Below are positions 54,724-64,000 of a stretch of DNA of 64,000 nucleotides, one piece after another; within the stretch, counting starts at the first letter, position 1; each line of letters opens with the position of its first letter. Origin of the DNA: an uncultured Lachnospiraceae bacterium. GTDB lineage: Bacteria; Bacillota; Clostridia; Lachnospirales; Lachnospiraceae. The stretch lies in the NCBI GenBank assembly GCA_902789555.1, contig CADAOF010000006.1:1-64000 (forward strand), read 5' to 3'. The notes beneath the pieces were generated by a model. That model ran no database searches. It was not told the origin of the DNA and saw only the letters and a list, made by a program, of their open reading frames with translations. A program made the translations under genes and the position numbers.

Positions 54724-55854
54724 ATGCTGGAACTTGACCAGTACAAAACTACCCTCGGTACCCTGAAGGAACCCCTTGAAGAAGTCAAGGGCTCGCTGGA
54801 CCTTGCGGGAAAGCAGAACCGCGTCATCGAACTGGAAAAGATGATGGAGGAGCCCACCTTCTGGAATGACGCCGAGAAGGCAGCGAAGATCACGACCGAA
54901 CTGAAGAATACCAAGGACACCGTGAAAAAGATCACGGACCTGGCCCAGGAATACGAAGATATCGGGATGATGATCGAGCTGGCTTACGAAGAAGATGACG
55001 AAGAGACGACTGCCGAGGTTGGCAGGATGCTGGAGCGCTTTGCGGATGAACTCGAAACGCTCCGGATGAGCACGCTCTTAAACGGCGAGTTTGATGACAA
55101 GAACGCGATCGTGACGCTCCACTCGGGCGCCGGCGGAACGGAATCCTGCGACTGGTGTGAGATGCTTTACCGCATGTACACCCGCTGGGCGGCCGCGAAG
55201 GGCTATACCGTGGACGTCCTGGACCTGCAGGACGGCGACGAAGCCGGCATCAAGTCCGTGACCATGCAGATCAACGGGCTGAATGCCTACGGCTACATGC
55301 GCTCCGAGCACGGCATCCACCGGCTGGTACGCATTTCGCCTTTCAATGCCCAGGCCAAGCGCCAGACCAGCTTCGTGTCCTGCGACGTCATGCCGGACAT
55401 TGAAGAAGACCTGGATATCGAGATCCCGGACGACGACATCCGCATCGACGTGTTCCGCTCAAGCGGCGCCGGCGGCCAGAAGGTCAACAAGACCTCCTCG
55501 GCCATCCGCATCACCCACTACCCGACCGGCATCGTGGTGCAGTGCCAGAATGAGCGCTCGCAGTACCAGAACAAGGACAAGGCCATGCAGATGCTGAAGG
55601 CCAAACTCTTCATTCTGAAGCAGCAGGAAAATGCCGAAAAGGCCGGCGCGATCCGCGGCGAAGTGGCCGACATCGCCTGGGGCAGCCAGATCCGTTCCTA
55701 CGTGCTGCAGCCCTACACGATGGTAAAAGATCACCGCACCGGCGTGGAAACGGCCAACGCAGGCGCGGTGCTTGACGGCGATATCGATAAGTTCATGGGC
55801 GGGTATCTGAAGTGGAAGGCGCTCGGCGGAAAGCAGCCGGCGCAGGAAGCGTAA
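54724..55854 (+). CDS. prfB: Peptide chain release factor 2, without programmed frameshift
   Basis: A 376-residue RF2 that terminates at UGA and UAA. The GGQ loop lies in SSGAGGQKVNKTSS near 250, and the stop-recognition tripeptide SPF lies in RISPFNAQAK near 205. Residues KGSLDL (22-27) match the point where most RF2 genes shift frame at an in-frame TGA. Here the site is ctg gac with no stop and the frame is continuous, so autoregulation by frameshifting has been lost. The family length is normal. Confidence 0.96.
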   Translation: MLELDQYKTTLGTLKEPLEEVKGSLDLAGKQNRVIELEKMMEEPTFWNDAEKAAKITTELKNTKDTVKKITDLAQEYEDIGMMIELAYEEDDEETTAEVGRMLERFADELETLRMSTLLNGEFDDKNAIVTLHSGAGGTESCDWCEMLYRMYTRWAAAKGYTVDVLDLQDGDEAGIKSVTMQINGLNAYGYMRSEHGIHRLVRISPFNAQAKRQTSFVSCDVMPDIEEDLDIEIPDDDIRIDVFRSSGAGGQKVNKTSSAIRITHYPTGIVVQCQNERSQYQNKDKAMQMLKAKLFILKQQENAEKAGAIRGEVADIAWGSQIRSYVLQPYTMVKDHRTGVETANAGAVLDGDIDKFMGGYLKWKALGGKQPAQEA

Positions 55855-55875
55855 GACGCGGCCGGGAACGGAAAC

Positions 55876-56217
55876 TCAGGGCGCCTCTTTCTCCGGCAGA
55901 GAGGCGTAGCGGCTCTGCTCTTTCAGGGTGATGTCGATCATGTCCTTGCCTCGCTCGTCGAGCATGTGGTAGGTCCTTACGATCTCTCGTTCGCGGGCGT
56001 CCAGGCGGACGGCGGGGAAGGGATCTTCGGTCAGCCCGAGCAGATAGTCCACGGAAACATCAAGGGCTTTTGCAAGTACGATCATGGTTTCCCAGTTGGG
56101 ACGCCGCAGATCTCTCTCGTACAAAGAATAAGCTTGCCGGGAAACATGGGCCAGATCGGCCAGCTCGCTTTGCGATAAACCTTTCTGCTGGCGAGCTTCT
56201 TTCAGTCGCAAGTTCAT
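55876..56217 (-). CDS. XRE family transcriptional regulator
   Basis: A 113-residue protein with an N-terminal HTH (about 5-60, GLSQSELADLAHVSRQAYSLYERD) and a short helical C-terminus (EREIVRTYHMLDERGKDMI) for dimerisation. The target is not known. It is convergent with prfB and divergent from the exonuclease gene. A -10 box lies 25 bases upstream and an inverted repeat (56313-56335) further up. Confidence 0.87.
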   Translation of the reverse strand: MNLRLKEARQQKGLSQSELADLAHVSRQAYSLYERDLRRPNWETMIVLAKALDVSVDYLLGLTEDPFPAVRLDAREREIVRTYHMLDERGKDMIDITLKEQSRYASLPEKEAP

Positions 56218-56241
56218 GGAGATCCCTCCTTTCCTGAGAAA

Positions 56242-56247
56242 ATTATA
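56242..56247 (-). promoter_or_regulatory. -10 element of the XRE gene
   Basis: TATAAT on the minus strand. The -35 position is poor. Confidence 0.45.
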
Positions 56248-56312
56248 ACCCAGGAGAAGGGGATTTCACGGGCAGGGACAAAGTGTTGCGGAATGCAGCA
56301 AAAAAGCCCGCG

Positions 56313-56335
56313 TTTGTCAACAAACTGTTGACAAA
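56313..56335. promoter_or_regulatory. Perfect inverted repeat between the XRE and exonuclease genes
   Basis: tttgtcaaca-aac-tgttgacaaa, arms of 10 bases. Each arm includes the -35 consensus TTGACA on its strand, but no good -10 box lies at 17 bases on either side. It is a candidate operator for the adjacent XRE protein. The rest of the 198-base gap is unremarkable. Confidence 0.6.
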
Positions 56336-56415
56336 ACGGAACCGGTCCCGAAATTCGCCTGCGGGGACGCCCGCGGAGCTTGGCCTCTTCAGTGGGAGGC
56401 CGGACAGAAGGTGCT

Positions 56416-57432
56416 ATGAACTATATCGTTTTTGACCTGGAATGGAACCAGGCGCCCGCCGGACGTGCCCGTCCGAATCCCAGACTCCCCTTTGAGATCC
56501 TTGAGATCGGGGCCGTCAAGCTGAACTCCCGTCTGAAGACCATCAGTGAATTTCATGAAACCGTCAAGCCGCTGGTCTACCGGGAGATGAACAAGCAGAC
56601 CCAGAAGATCGTCCATCTGGACATGAATGAACTGAAGAATTCCAAGACCTTTTCCCCTGCCGCGCGGCATTTCCTCGAATGGTGCGGCGAGGATCCGATG
56701 TTCGTGACCTGGGGGCCTTCGGACCTTTTCGAACTGCAGAGAAACCTTGATTATTACAAGATCCGCTACGATTTCCCGAAGCCGCTCCTCTACTACGATC
56801 TGCAGAAACTCTACAGCCTCGCCCTCATGGACGGCAAGAAGCGGCCTGCCCTGCAGGAAGCAGTAGAAGCGCTGGAGATCCCCGAGACGAAACCCTTCCA
56901 CGGGGCCTTCGAGGATGCCTGGTACACGGCCGAGGTCATGAAAAAACTGAACCTGAAGCCGGTCCTGGAATATAAGTCGGTCGACTATTACCGCCTGCCG
57001 GAGACCCGGGAGGAAGAGGTCTATCTGCATTTCAAGACTTACGACAAGTACGTGTCGGTCCCCTTCGACACCAAGGAAGACGCCCTGAACGACAAGACCG
57101 TGACGGCGATCCGCTGCCCGAAATGCGGGCTGCCGGTCATCCACCGCATGAAATGGTTCGCCTCGGCGACCGGCAACATGTATTACGCACTGATCCAGTG
57201 CCCTCTGCACGGCAACGTCAAGGGCAAGATCCGCATCCGCAAGACGCGCGGCGAGAAGATCTTCATCGTGAAGACGATCAAGCCCGCGACCGAGAAGGAC
57301 GTGGAGGAACTGAAGGCAAGAAAAGAAGCCGTCCGTGAGAAACGTCACAAACGGCTTGAAAAGGAAAGGGCTGCCCGCAAGCGGAAAAAAGCGGCGGCCA
57401 GAGCGACGGCTTACAGCTCGAAGGAGTCGTAA
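56416..57432 (+). CDS. DEDDh 3'-5' exonuclease family protein with zinc-knuckle and basic tail
   Basis: A 338-residue protein. DxE at residues 7-9 (FDLEWNQ), a central SDL, and HGAFEDAWYT near 168 fit the DEDDh exonuclease fold of DnaQ/KapD-like proteins. A CPKCGLP...CPLHG pair (about 236-268) suggests a zinc knuckle. The last 60 residues are strongly basic and helical. KapD-type proteins are annotated as KinA inhibitors, but nothing here proves that role. Its 3' end overlaps the converging ATPase gene by 22 bases. The RBS is weak. Confidence 0.85.
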   Translation: MNYIVFDLEWNQAPAGRARPNPRLPFEILEIGAVKLNSRLKTISEFHETVKPLVYREMNKQTQKIVHLDMNELKNSKTFSPAARHFLEWCGEDPMFVTWGPSDLFELQRNLDYYKIRYDFPKPLLYYDLQKLYSLALMDGKKRPALQEAVEALEIPETKPFHGAFEDAWYTAEVMKKLNLKPVLEYKSVDYYRLPETREEEVYLHFKTYDKYVSVPFDTKEDALNDKTVTAIRCPKCGLPVIHRMKWFASATGNMYYALIQCPLHGNVKGKIRIRKTRGEKIFIVKTIKPATEKDVEELKARKEAVREKRHKRLEKERAARKRKKAAARATAYSSKES

Positions 57433-59246
57433 GGGATCCCCAGACGGTCGAGCGTTTTCTTCTCGCGGTCCTGGCAGGTAAAGAGAAAGACCTGCCCGCG
57501 GTAGTTTTCGTGCAGCCAGCGAAGGCAGGCATCCAGCCGCTCGCTGTCATACATGGCGAAACTGTCGTCAAAGAAGAGCGGCATCTCCTCGTGCGGCCAG
57601 AGGCAGCGCACGACGGCGAGCCTGAAGGAAAAATACAGCTGTTCCATAGCACCGGCGGATAATGCGCCCGGTGCTATTTTTCTGCCTGCGGAGAGGGCGA
57701 AGAGTTCGAGGCTGTCGCTGACCTCCAGCCCGTCGTAAGCGCCGCCGGTGATCTCGGAGAAAATCGCGGAGGCTTCCCGCGTGAGCGGCGCGCCAAAATT
57801 TGCAGACGCATCCTCCGCAAGCACCGTAAGGACGGCGCCTGCCCGCGCGATCGCGGCGATCTCATTCCGAAGCCGTTCGTTCTCCTTGAGGACGGGCTTC
57901 AGGGCTTCCTTCCGTGCCATGGCCTCGCGGAGTTCCAGCTCCCACTGCTCGCGCCGGACCTTCCGGACGAGCTGTTCGTTCAGGGCTTCGTTCATGGCTT
58001 CGCGAGAGGCAGAGAGGCTGACCAGTTCCTCGGTATCCTGCTCGAATACGCGGCGCTTTTCCGCGAGGTAGTCGAAGAGCTGCACCACTTTTTCAAGATA
58101 GACTTTCATTTCTCCGGCTTCCTTCAGCGTGCCCTGCGCCTCGTAATCGGGCAGGTAGCGTGAAAGCATGCCGGTCAGGATCTGACGGTTCTTTTCGTCG
58201 GCGGCATTTGCGTCAGCCTGACGGGTCAGGCGGACGAAGAAGGTTGCGGCAAGAAGCGCGGCGGCAAACAGCGGGATCAGAGGCCACAGTCCGGTACCGC
58301 TCTGGATGATGCGGTTCAGGAAAAAGATGGAGAAGAGGAGGACCAGGACCGTGACGAGGGAGAGAACGTTCAGGACGCCGGAACCGATCCGCCCGCCCGT
58401 GTAGTCCCGTTCGTAGATCTCCATCTGCTCGCAGAGGACTCCGGTGCGGCGAAGATCGTCCTCGATAGCTTCCCGGGAGGTCGTACCCATGTTCGTGAGC
58501 AGGGCTTCCTTCTGCCGGAGGTCTCTGTCGGTGCGTTCGCGTTCGGCCGTCAGCTCGCGGATGCGGGCGTCCCGGGCGTCGGCTTCGGCTTTCAGGCGGT
58601 CATAGTCGCCGCCCTCGGAAAGCGTGCGCCGTTCCAGATCCCGGAGGGTCAGGTCCAGCGAGGCGTCCTCGGCCTCGGCGGCTGTGTCGATGCGGCGCTC
58701 CAGTGCTTTCCGGCGGGCTTTCAGGCTGTCTGCGGCGGCGCGGACGTTCAGGCGTTCGTCCCCGCTGCTGCGGAGGTTCATCACGTGGTTCTGCAGATCC
58801 GCGGCCAGGCCGTCGCCGGTGGCTGCGCCGATCTGACGGAACGAAAGCGTATTGGTGAAGACGTAGGGCGAAAGCCCGTCGGGGAAGGGGACTTCCTCCG
58901 GGCTGATCTGCCGCACGCGGGCGGGCTCTTCGACAATGAGGCGGGACTGCGGAGGCGTCCGCGAGAAATCGCGGTCGGCCGTGACCTTCACCTCCCCGCG
59001 CGTCCAGGTGACGAAGCCGCCGTAGAGATCGGGCTCGGACCAGGGCAGGTTTGCGCGGTAGACGCCGGACGCGGCAGCGCGGCCCTTGCCTTTTTCCATG
59101 CCGAAAAGGAGCGCAGTGATCGCGGTGTGCAGGGTGCTCTTGCCGGACTCGTTCTTTCCGCTGATCAGGGTGATGCCGTCGCCGAAATCGAAGCTTTTGT
59201 TCCGCAGGGAACCGAACTGGCGGATGACGCATTTGGTCAGTTTCAC
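57411..59246 (-). CDS. SMC-like AAA ATPase with internal membrane segments (YhaN/SbcE-like)
   Basis: A 611-residue protein with Walker A GKNESGKST (30-38), C-terminal signature LSAGAMEQLYFSFRLA and Walker B PLFFDDSFAMYD. Coiled-coil arms (about 165-275 and 370-480) flank two hydrophobic segments (about 288-309 and 315-338). This fits the YhaN/SbcC-like DNA-repair ATPase architecture, but with the zinc-hook region replaced by a membrane hairpin and shorter than B. subtilis YhaN. It overlaps the phosphoesterase gene by 4 bases and would work with it as a nuclease complex at the membrane. Confidence 0.85.
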   Translation of the reverse strand: MKLTKCVIRQFGSLRNKSFDFGDGITLISGKNESGKSTLHTAITALLFGMEKGKGRAAASGVYRANLPWSEPDLYGGFVTWTRGEVKVTADRDFSRTPPQSRLIVEEPARVRQISPEEVPFPDGLSPYVFTNTLSFRQIGAATGDGLAADLQNHVMNLRSSGDERLNVRAAADSLKARRKALERRIDTAAEAEDASLDLTLRDLERRTLSEGGDYDRLKAEADARDARIRELTAERERTDRDLRQKEALLTNMGTTSREAIEDDLRRTGVLCEQMEIYERDYTGGRIGSGVLNVLSLVTVLVLLFSIFFLNRIIQSGTGLWPLIPLFAAALLAATFFVRLTRQADANAADEKNRQILTGMLSRYLPDYEAQGTLKEAGEMKVYLEKVVQLFDYLAEKRRVFEQDTEELVSLSASREAMNEALNEQLVRKVRREQWELELREAMARKEALKPVLKENERLRNEIAAIARAGAVLTVLAEDASANFGAPLTREASAIFSEITGGAYDGLEVSDSLELFALSAGRKIAPGALSAGAMEQLYFSFRLAVVRCLWPHEEMPLFFDDSFAMYDSERLDACLRWLHENYRGQVFLFTCQDREKKTLDRLGIPYDSFEL

Positions 59247-60319
59247 CGGATGGCCTCCTTTCCGCCGCCTGCCGTGCAGAGGAGCGCGTCAAGTCCGTAG
59301 TACAGGGATTTCCGGGCTGAAGGATCGTCTGCCTTGCCGTCTTCGGTAAAGCTGCGGACAAAGCGGCCGAGCAGGTCACCCGCCGGCCTGGCAAGATACT
59401 CTTCCAGCGGGTAGTCCGGCAGGGTCTCGTCGGTGACTTCGGCGACCCCGCCGATTCGGAGCAGCGCTTCGCGGTCCGGAACGAAGGCAGGATCCCGCCT
59501 GCCGACCAGCCGGACATTCAGCACTTCCCGTGCCAGATCGTCCGCACGGCGGCGGATCAGGCTCTCCAGGCCGGACGCAGTCATTTCGGGCGTCATGTTA
59601 ACGGTAACCTCGGTATAGCGGAAGTCCGAGAACGTCCGCCATTCGAGGCTGAATTCATTCTTTTTCATCGTGCCGAGATAGAAGCCGTGGGCACCGGTCT
59701 CACTGCGGTCGAGCGCTTCCGGAGAGCCCGGAATGGCTACGCGGCCGTCCTGGGCGAGGGCAGGCCTGTGCAGATGCCCGAGCGCGGCGTAGTCCCAGCC
59801 GTTTGCGGCGATACGTGCAGGGTGAAGCGGCAGATGATCCGCGTCGCCGCCGTGTGCGAGCAGGATGTGGCGGCGGCCGTCCTCCGGCGCACGGAACGTA
59901 TCCAGACGGTCATCCGTAAGCACCTGCGCGTCATAGCTGAAGCCGTGCACTTCCAGGTCCCACTGCGGGAAAAAGACGGAAGAAAGCTCCGGCGAGGACA
60001 GAAAGGTCACCTGCGGGCAGAACGCAAAGCGCGCGTAGGCCGAGCCGGGCCGGACGAAATCGTGGTTGCCCGCGATCAGCACGACCTTCGTGCGCGGAAG
60101 CGTACTGAAAAGATAGTCGGCGTCCTTCAGTTCCCGCTCGGTCGGCGGCGCGTGAAACAGATCGCCGGCAATGAGCAGGAGGTCGACGTCCTCCCGGGCG
60201 CAGATCTCCGTAAGGCGCAGCAGCGAAGTGCGCACGGCATCCGCCCTGGCGGGTCCCCAGGGCTTGTCCTTATCCGGCAGCATGCCCAGATGCAGATCAG
60301 CGGTATGGATGAAACGCAC
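59243..60319 (-). CDS. SbcD/YhaO-like metallophosphoesterase nuclease
   Basis: A 358-residue protein from a GTG start. HTADLHLG (N-terminus), GDLFHAPP near 57 and GNHD near 82 are the Mre11/SbcD phosphoesterase motifs, and a conserved HxH (LGHLHRP) lies near 185. A C-terminal helical part follows. It pairs with the ATPase gene. GTG 60319 is chosen for aaggagg upstream. An upstream ATG at 60352 overlaps the -10 box. Annotations such as exonuclease subunit fit. Confidence 0.9.
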   Translation of the reverse strand: MRFIHTADLHLGMLPDKDKPWGPARADAVRTSLLRLTEICAREDVDLLLIAGDLFHAPPTERELKDADYLFSTLPRTKVVLIAGNHDFVRPGSAYARFAFCPQVTFLSSPELSSVFFPQWDLEVHGFSYDAQVLTDDRLDTFRAPEDGRRHILLAHGGDADHLPLHPARIAANGWDYAALGHLHRPALAQDGRVAIPGSPEALDRSETGAHGFYLGTMKKNEFSLEWRTFSDFRYTEVTVNMTPEMTASGLESLIRRRADDLAREVLNVRLVGRRDPAFVPDREALLRIGGVAEVTDETLPDYPLEEYLARPAGDLLGRFVRSFTEDGKADDPSARKSLYYGLDALLCTAGGGKEAIR

Positions 60320-60350
60320 GGCTTTCCTCCTTCGAAACGGATATATTTGC

Positions 60351-60379
60351 ATTATATCTTCTTTTTATCCTGCCGTAAA
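60351..60379 (-). promoter_or_regulatory. Promoter of the SbcD/SbcC-like pair
   Basis: On the minus strand, TTTACG (60374-60379), 17-base spacer and TATAAT (60351-60356), 32 bases before the GTG start. Confidence 0.65.
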
Positions 60380-60392
60380 GTCCGCGCGTGTC

Positions 60393-60421
60393 TTTTCAAT
60401 CCACTCTTTCTGTGCTATAAT
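60393..60421 (+). promoter_or_regulatory. Promoter of glgCD
   Basis: TTTTCA (60393-60398), 17-base spacer and TATAAT (60416-60421), with TGC before the -10 box. It faces away from the divergent promoter of the phosphoesterase gene. Confidence 0.7.
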
Positions 60422-60452
60422 ACAAATGAACTTCAATATGGAGGAGTATGAC

Positions 60453-61723
<1,271 letters not shown>

Positions 61724-61727
<4 letters not shown>

Positions 61728-62818
61728 AAGCACTGGGAATCATTCTGGCCGGCGGCGGATCCGACCTCATGAAAGGTCTTACCGATATCCGCGCCGTGGC
61801 AGCCATGCCGGTGGCCGGGGCTTACCGTGCCGTCGACTTTGCGCTCAGCAACATGGCCAATTCGAAGATCAATACCGTAGCGGTGCTTACCCAGTACAGC
61901 TCCCGCTCGCTGAACGAGCACCTGAGCGCGCCCTCCTGGTGGGGTTTCGGCCGCAAGCAGGGCGGCCTGTATCTGCTGAACCCGACCATTACCCCGGAGA
62001 GCACCAACTGGTTCCGCGGAACGGCTGACGCCCTGGTGCAGAATCTGGATTTCATCAAGGAACGCCACGAACCTTACGTGGTCATCGCCTCCGGCGACGG
62101 CGTGTACAAGCTTGACTTTGACGACGTCATGGAGAAACACGTCGAAAGCGGCGCGCAGATCACCGTGGTCTGCCGCGACAAGGGCGATGCCGACTCCTCC
62201 CGCTTCGGCGTGCTCGAGACGGACGGCGAAGGCCGCATCACCGCATGGCACGAGAAGGAAGAAGGCGCGAAGGGACAGTACATCAACTGCGGCATCTACC
62301 TGATCCGCAGGCTCCGCCTGATCCGTCTGCTCGAGGAATGCAAGCGCCGCGACGATTACGACTTCGTGCGCGACGTGCTGGTGCGGAACCTGGAACAGGA
62401 ACGCATCAAGGCTTACGTGATGGACGGTTATTGGAAGAACATCGCCTCCGCGCAGTCATATTTCGAATGCAACATGGACATGCTGAGCCCGGAACTGAGA
62501 AGGAAATTCTTCTATGAATATCCGAAGATCTCCACGAAGGTGGATGACTTCCCTCCGGCCAAGTTCAACGAAAATGCCAAGGTCAGGAACTCACTGGCCG
62601 CGGGCGGAACCATCGTGAACGGCAGCGTGGAAAATTCGGTCCTGTTCAAGAAGGTCTACATCGGCGACGGCAGCGTCGTAAAGAACTGCGTGCTGCTGAA
62701 CGACGTCTACGTCGGCAACGGCGTGACGCTCGAGAACTGCATCGTCGAGAAGAAGGTCAAGATCGAAGACGGGACCTGCGTCATCGGCGATCCGAACGAC
62801 GTAACGGTGCTCTCCTGA
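61724..62818 (+). CDS. glgD: Glucose-1-phosphate adenylyltransferase regulatory-type subunit
   Basis: A 364-residue homologue of GlgC in which the N-terminal loop reads [16 protein letters not shown], without the GxGTRLxPLT catalytic loop, as is usual for GlgD. It forms a heterotetramer with GlgC in Firmicutes and raises its activity. The C-terminal beta-helix is complete. No other glycogen gene follows in the window. Confidence 0.95.
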
Positions 62819-62850
62819 ACGGGGCAGGCCGGATGAACGATATTGAGCCG

Positions 62851-62904
62851 TGAGCGCCCGGCGCTCATCCGCCTGTGCACGGGGACCTGGTCAAACAGGT
62901 CCCC
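62851..62904 (+). other. Two hairpins after glgD
   Basis: tgagcgc-ccg-gcgctca (62851-62867) and ggggacctg-N6-caggtcccc (62881-62904). Neither has a T run, so they are more likely RNA-stability elements or a weak terminator. Nothing else is visible before the next gene. Confidence 0.5.
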
Positions 62905-62958
62905 GACGCGTTCGGGAGGAAGGCTCATCCGACAACAGAGTGAACAGAGGAAAATGAC

Positions 62959-64000
62959 ATGACGAAAAAAGAAACGGTGGACGCGCTGCGGGCGAAGATG
63001 AAGGAAGCGGGGATCGACGTCTGGGTCGTGACCTGCGGAGATTTTCACGGTTCGGAATATTACAGCGCTTATTTTAACACCCTGACTTTCCTGACCGGCT
63101 TTACCGGAGAGTCCAGCATCGCCGCGGTAACGGCGGACAAGGCAGGCCTCTGGACCGACGGCCGTTATCATCTGCAGGCGGAGCGGGAACTTCAGGGCTC
63201 CGGCATCGACCTCTACAAGGTCGGCCTCAAGGACGTGAAGTCCCTGCAGGATTTCCTGAAAGAGGAACTGCCGGACGGCGGCGTCCTCGGCTTTGACGGC
63301 CGCATCGTGCCGCTCGGCCAGGCGGAAGCGTGGGAGAAGGCGCTTGCGGAGAAGAAGATCAGCGTGAAGGCCGACCGCGACCTGGTCGGTGAACTCTGGA
63401 CGGACCGTCCGGCCCAGGAATTCCATGAAGCCTTCCTGATGCCGGAGGAGATCGCGGGCGAATCCGCGGCGGCGAAGCTTGCCCGCGTACGCGCGGAAAT
63501 GAAGAAGCACGGCGCGGACATGCACCTCATCACGGGGCTTTCCGATATCTGCTGGCTCCTGAACGTGCGCGGCGGGGACGTCCCCTGCAACCCGGTGGTC
63601 TTTTCCTTCGTAAAAATGACGCAGGACGAGGCCGTCTGGTACGTCACGGAGGAGAAGGTCCCGGAGGAGGTCCACGCTTACGTCAGGGCAGCGGGCGTTT
63701 CCCTGAAGCCTTACGAAGCGGTCTGGGAGGACATCAAGGCCATCCCTGCAGGAACGAAACTTCTTGTTGACGGCGCCGCCGTCTGCTCCTATGTGAAATC
63801 GGCCGTGCAGGAGAGCGTGGAACTTATCACCGCGCCGAACCCGACCATGCTGATGAAATGCGTGAAGAACGAGACCGAGCAGAAGGCGCTCCGCGTATCG
63901 CATTACAAGGACGGCCTGGCGATGGTGAACTTCCTGTACTGGCTGGCGCACCATCCGGACATCGAATCCTTAAGCGAGATCGATGCCGCCGACTACCTGG
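62959..64000 (+). CDS. Xaa-Pro aminopeptidase (M24B, aminopeptidase P), cut by window end
   Basis: The open frame runs from ATG 62959 to the window end (347 codons present), so the stop lies outside. The N-terminal domain of aminopeptidase P is seen, with the start TKKETVDALRAKMKEAGID, WTDGRYHLQAERELQ, and GLSDICWLLNVRGGDVPCNPV, typical of the family. The catalytic M24 domain with its metal ligands is beyond the window. It removes N-terminal residues before proline. The RBS is weak (agagg). An ATG at 62954 is followed at once by a stop. Confidence 0.9.
   Translation, partial: MTKKETVDALRAKMKEAGIDVWVVTCGDFHGSEYYSAYFNTLTFLTGFTGESSIAAVTADKAGLWTDGRYHLQAERELQGSGIDLYKVGLKDVKSLQDFLKEELPDGGVLGFDGRIVPLGQAEAWEKALAEKKISVKADRDLVGELWTDRPAQEFHEAFLMPEEIAGESAAAKLARVRAEMKKHGADMHLITGLSDICWLLNVRGGDVPCNPVVFSFVKMTQDEAVWYVTEEKVPEEVHAYVRAAGVSLKPYEAVWEDIKAIPAGTKLLVDGAAVCSYVKSAVQESVELITAPNPTMLMKCVKNETEQKALRVSHYKDGLAMVNFLYWLAHHPDIESLSEIDAADYL

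Overview
The window looks like a chromosomal stretch of a GC-rich (roughly 60 percent by eye), anaerobic, butyrate-forming Firmicute, most likely a Lachnospiraceae or close relative. The evidence is a Roseburia/Eubacterium-type butyryl-CoA:acetate CoA-transferase, an [FeFe] hydrogenase, the glgC-glgD pair, type III glutamine synthetase, secA-prfB linkage, the MEP isoprenoid pathway, and a DUF5717/DUF5716-like gene pair that I recall mainly from Lachnospiraceae. The family assignment is inference. No phage, insertion sequence, integrase or CRISPR array was seen.

Layout. 1-394: end of a 23S rRNA followed directly by tRNA-Asn, tRNA-Glu and tRNA-Cys, with no 5S gene in between. 571-3082: a shortened HydB/NuoF-like iron-sulfur subunit and hydrogenase HydA. 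3164-5994 (minus): TrkH/TrkA potassium uptake. 6114-7436: RarA. 7520-15281: a compact block of a 1181-residue DUF5717-like protein, an actin/Hsp70-fold DUF5716-like protein and a TPR-like protein, running without a gap into ispF-ispE-ispD. 15303-18104 (minus): D,D-carboxypeptidase and But. 18263-23459: two PET-rich lipoproteins, an MBOAT acyltransferase and an AlgX-like partner, probably for surface glycan modification. 23461-29072: an oligopeptide-type ABC transporter whose first ATPase is fused in frame to a metallo-beta-lactamase-fold domain. 29216-30988: an S1-domain protein and a MerR/TipA-like regulator.

31095-42847 (minus): a nucleotide block, purB-fumC-purA-purF-purC-glnN-guaA-pyrG. 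Three glutamine amidotransferases (PurF, GuaA, PyrG) sit with a glutamine synthetase, and fumarase sits between PurA and PurB. 43026-45648: LysR regulator, an XRE/zinc-ribbon protein and a DUF4160/DUF2442-XRE pair behind a consensus promoter. 45727-49759: NhaC-type antiporter, TrmB and a GH31 glucosidase. 49760-50127 is the only gene-free stretch over 300 bases and carries two related hairpin units plus the metG promoter. 50128-55854: metG-secA-prfB. 55876-60319: XRE regulator, DEDDh exonuclease, and an SbcC/SbcD-like (YhaN/YhaO-like) pair. 60453-62818: glgC-glgD. 62959-64000: an aminopeptidase P cut by the window end.

The best candidate for an undescribed system is the DUF5717/DUF5716/TPR module at 7520-13246, translationally coupled to ispF. 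The DUF family names are from memory and should be checked by profile search. The ABC-ATPase/metallohydrolase fusion (23461-24918), the probable leaderless lipoprotein mRNA (18228-18268) and the paired hairpin element (49781-50000) are the other main leads.
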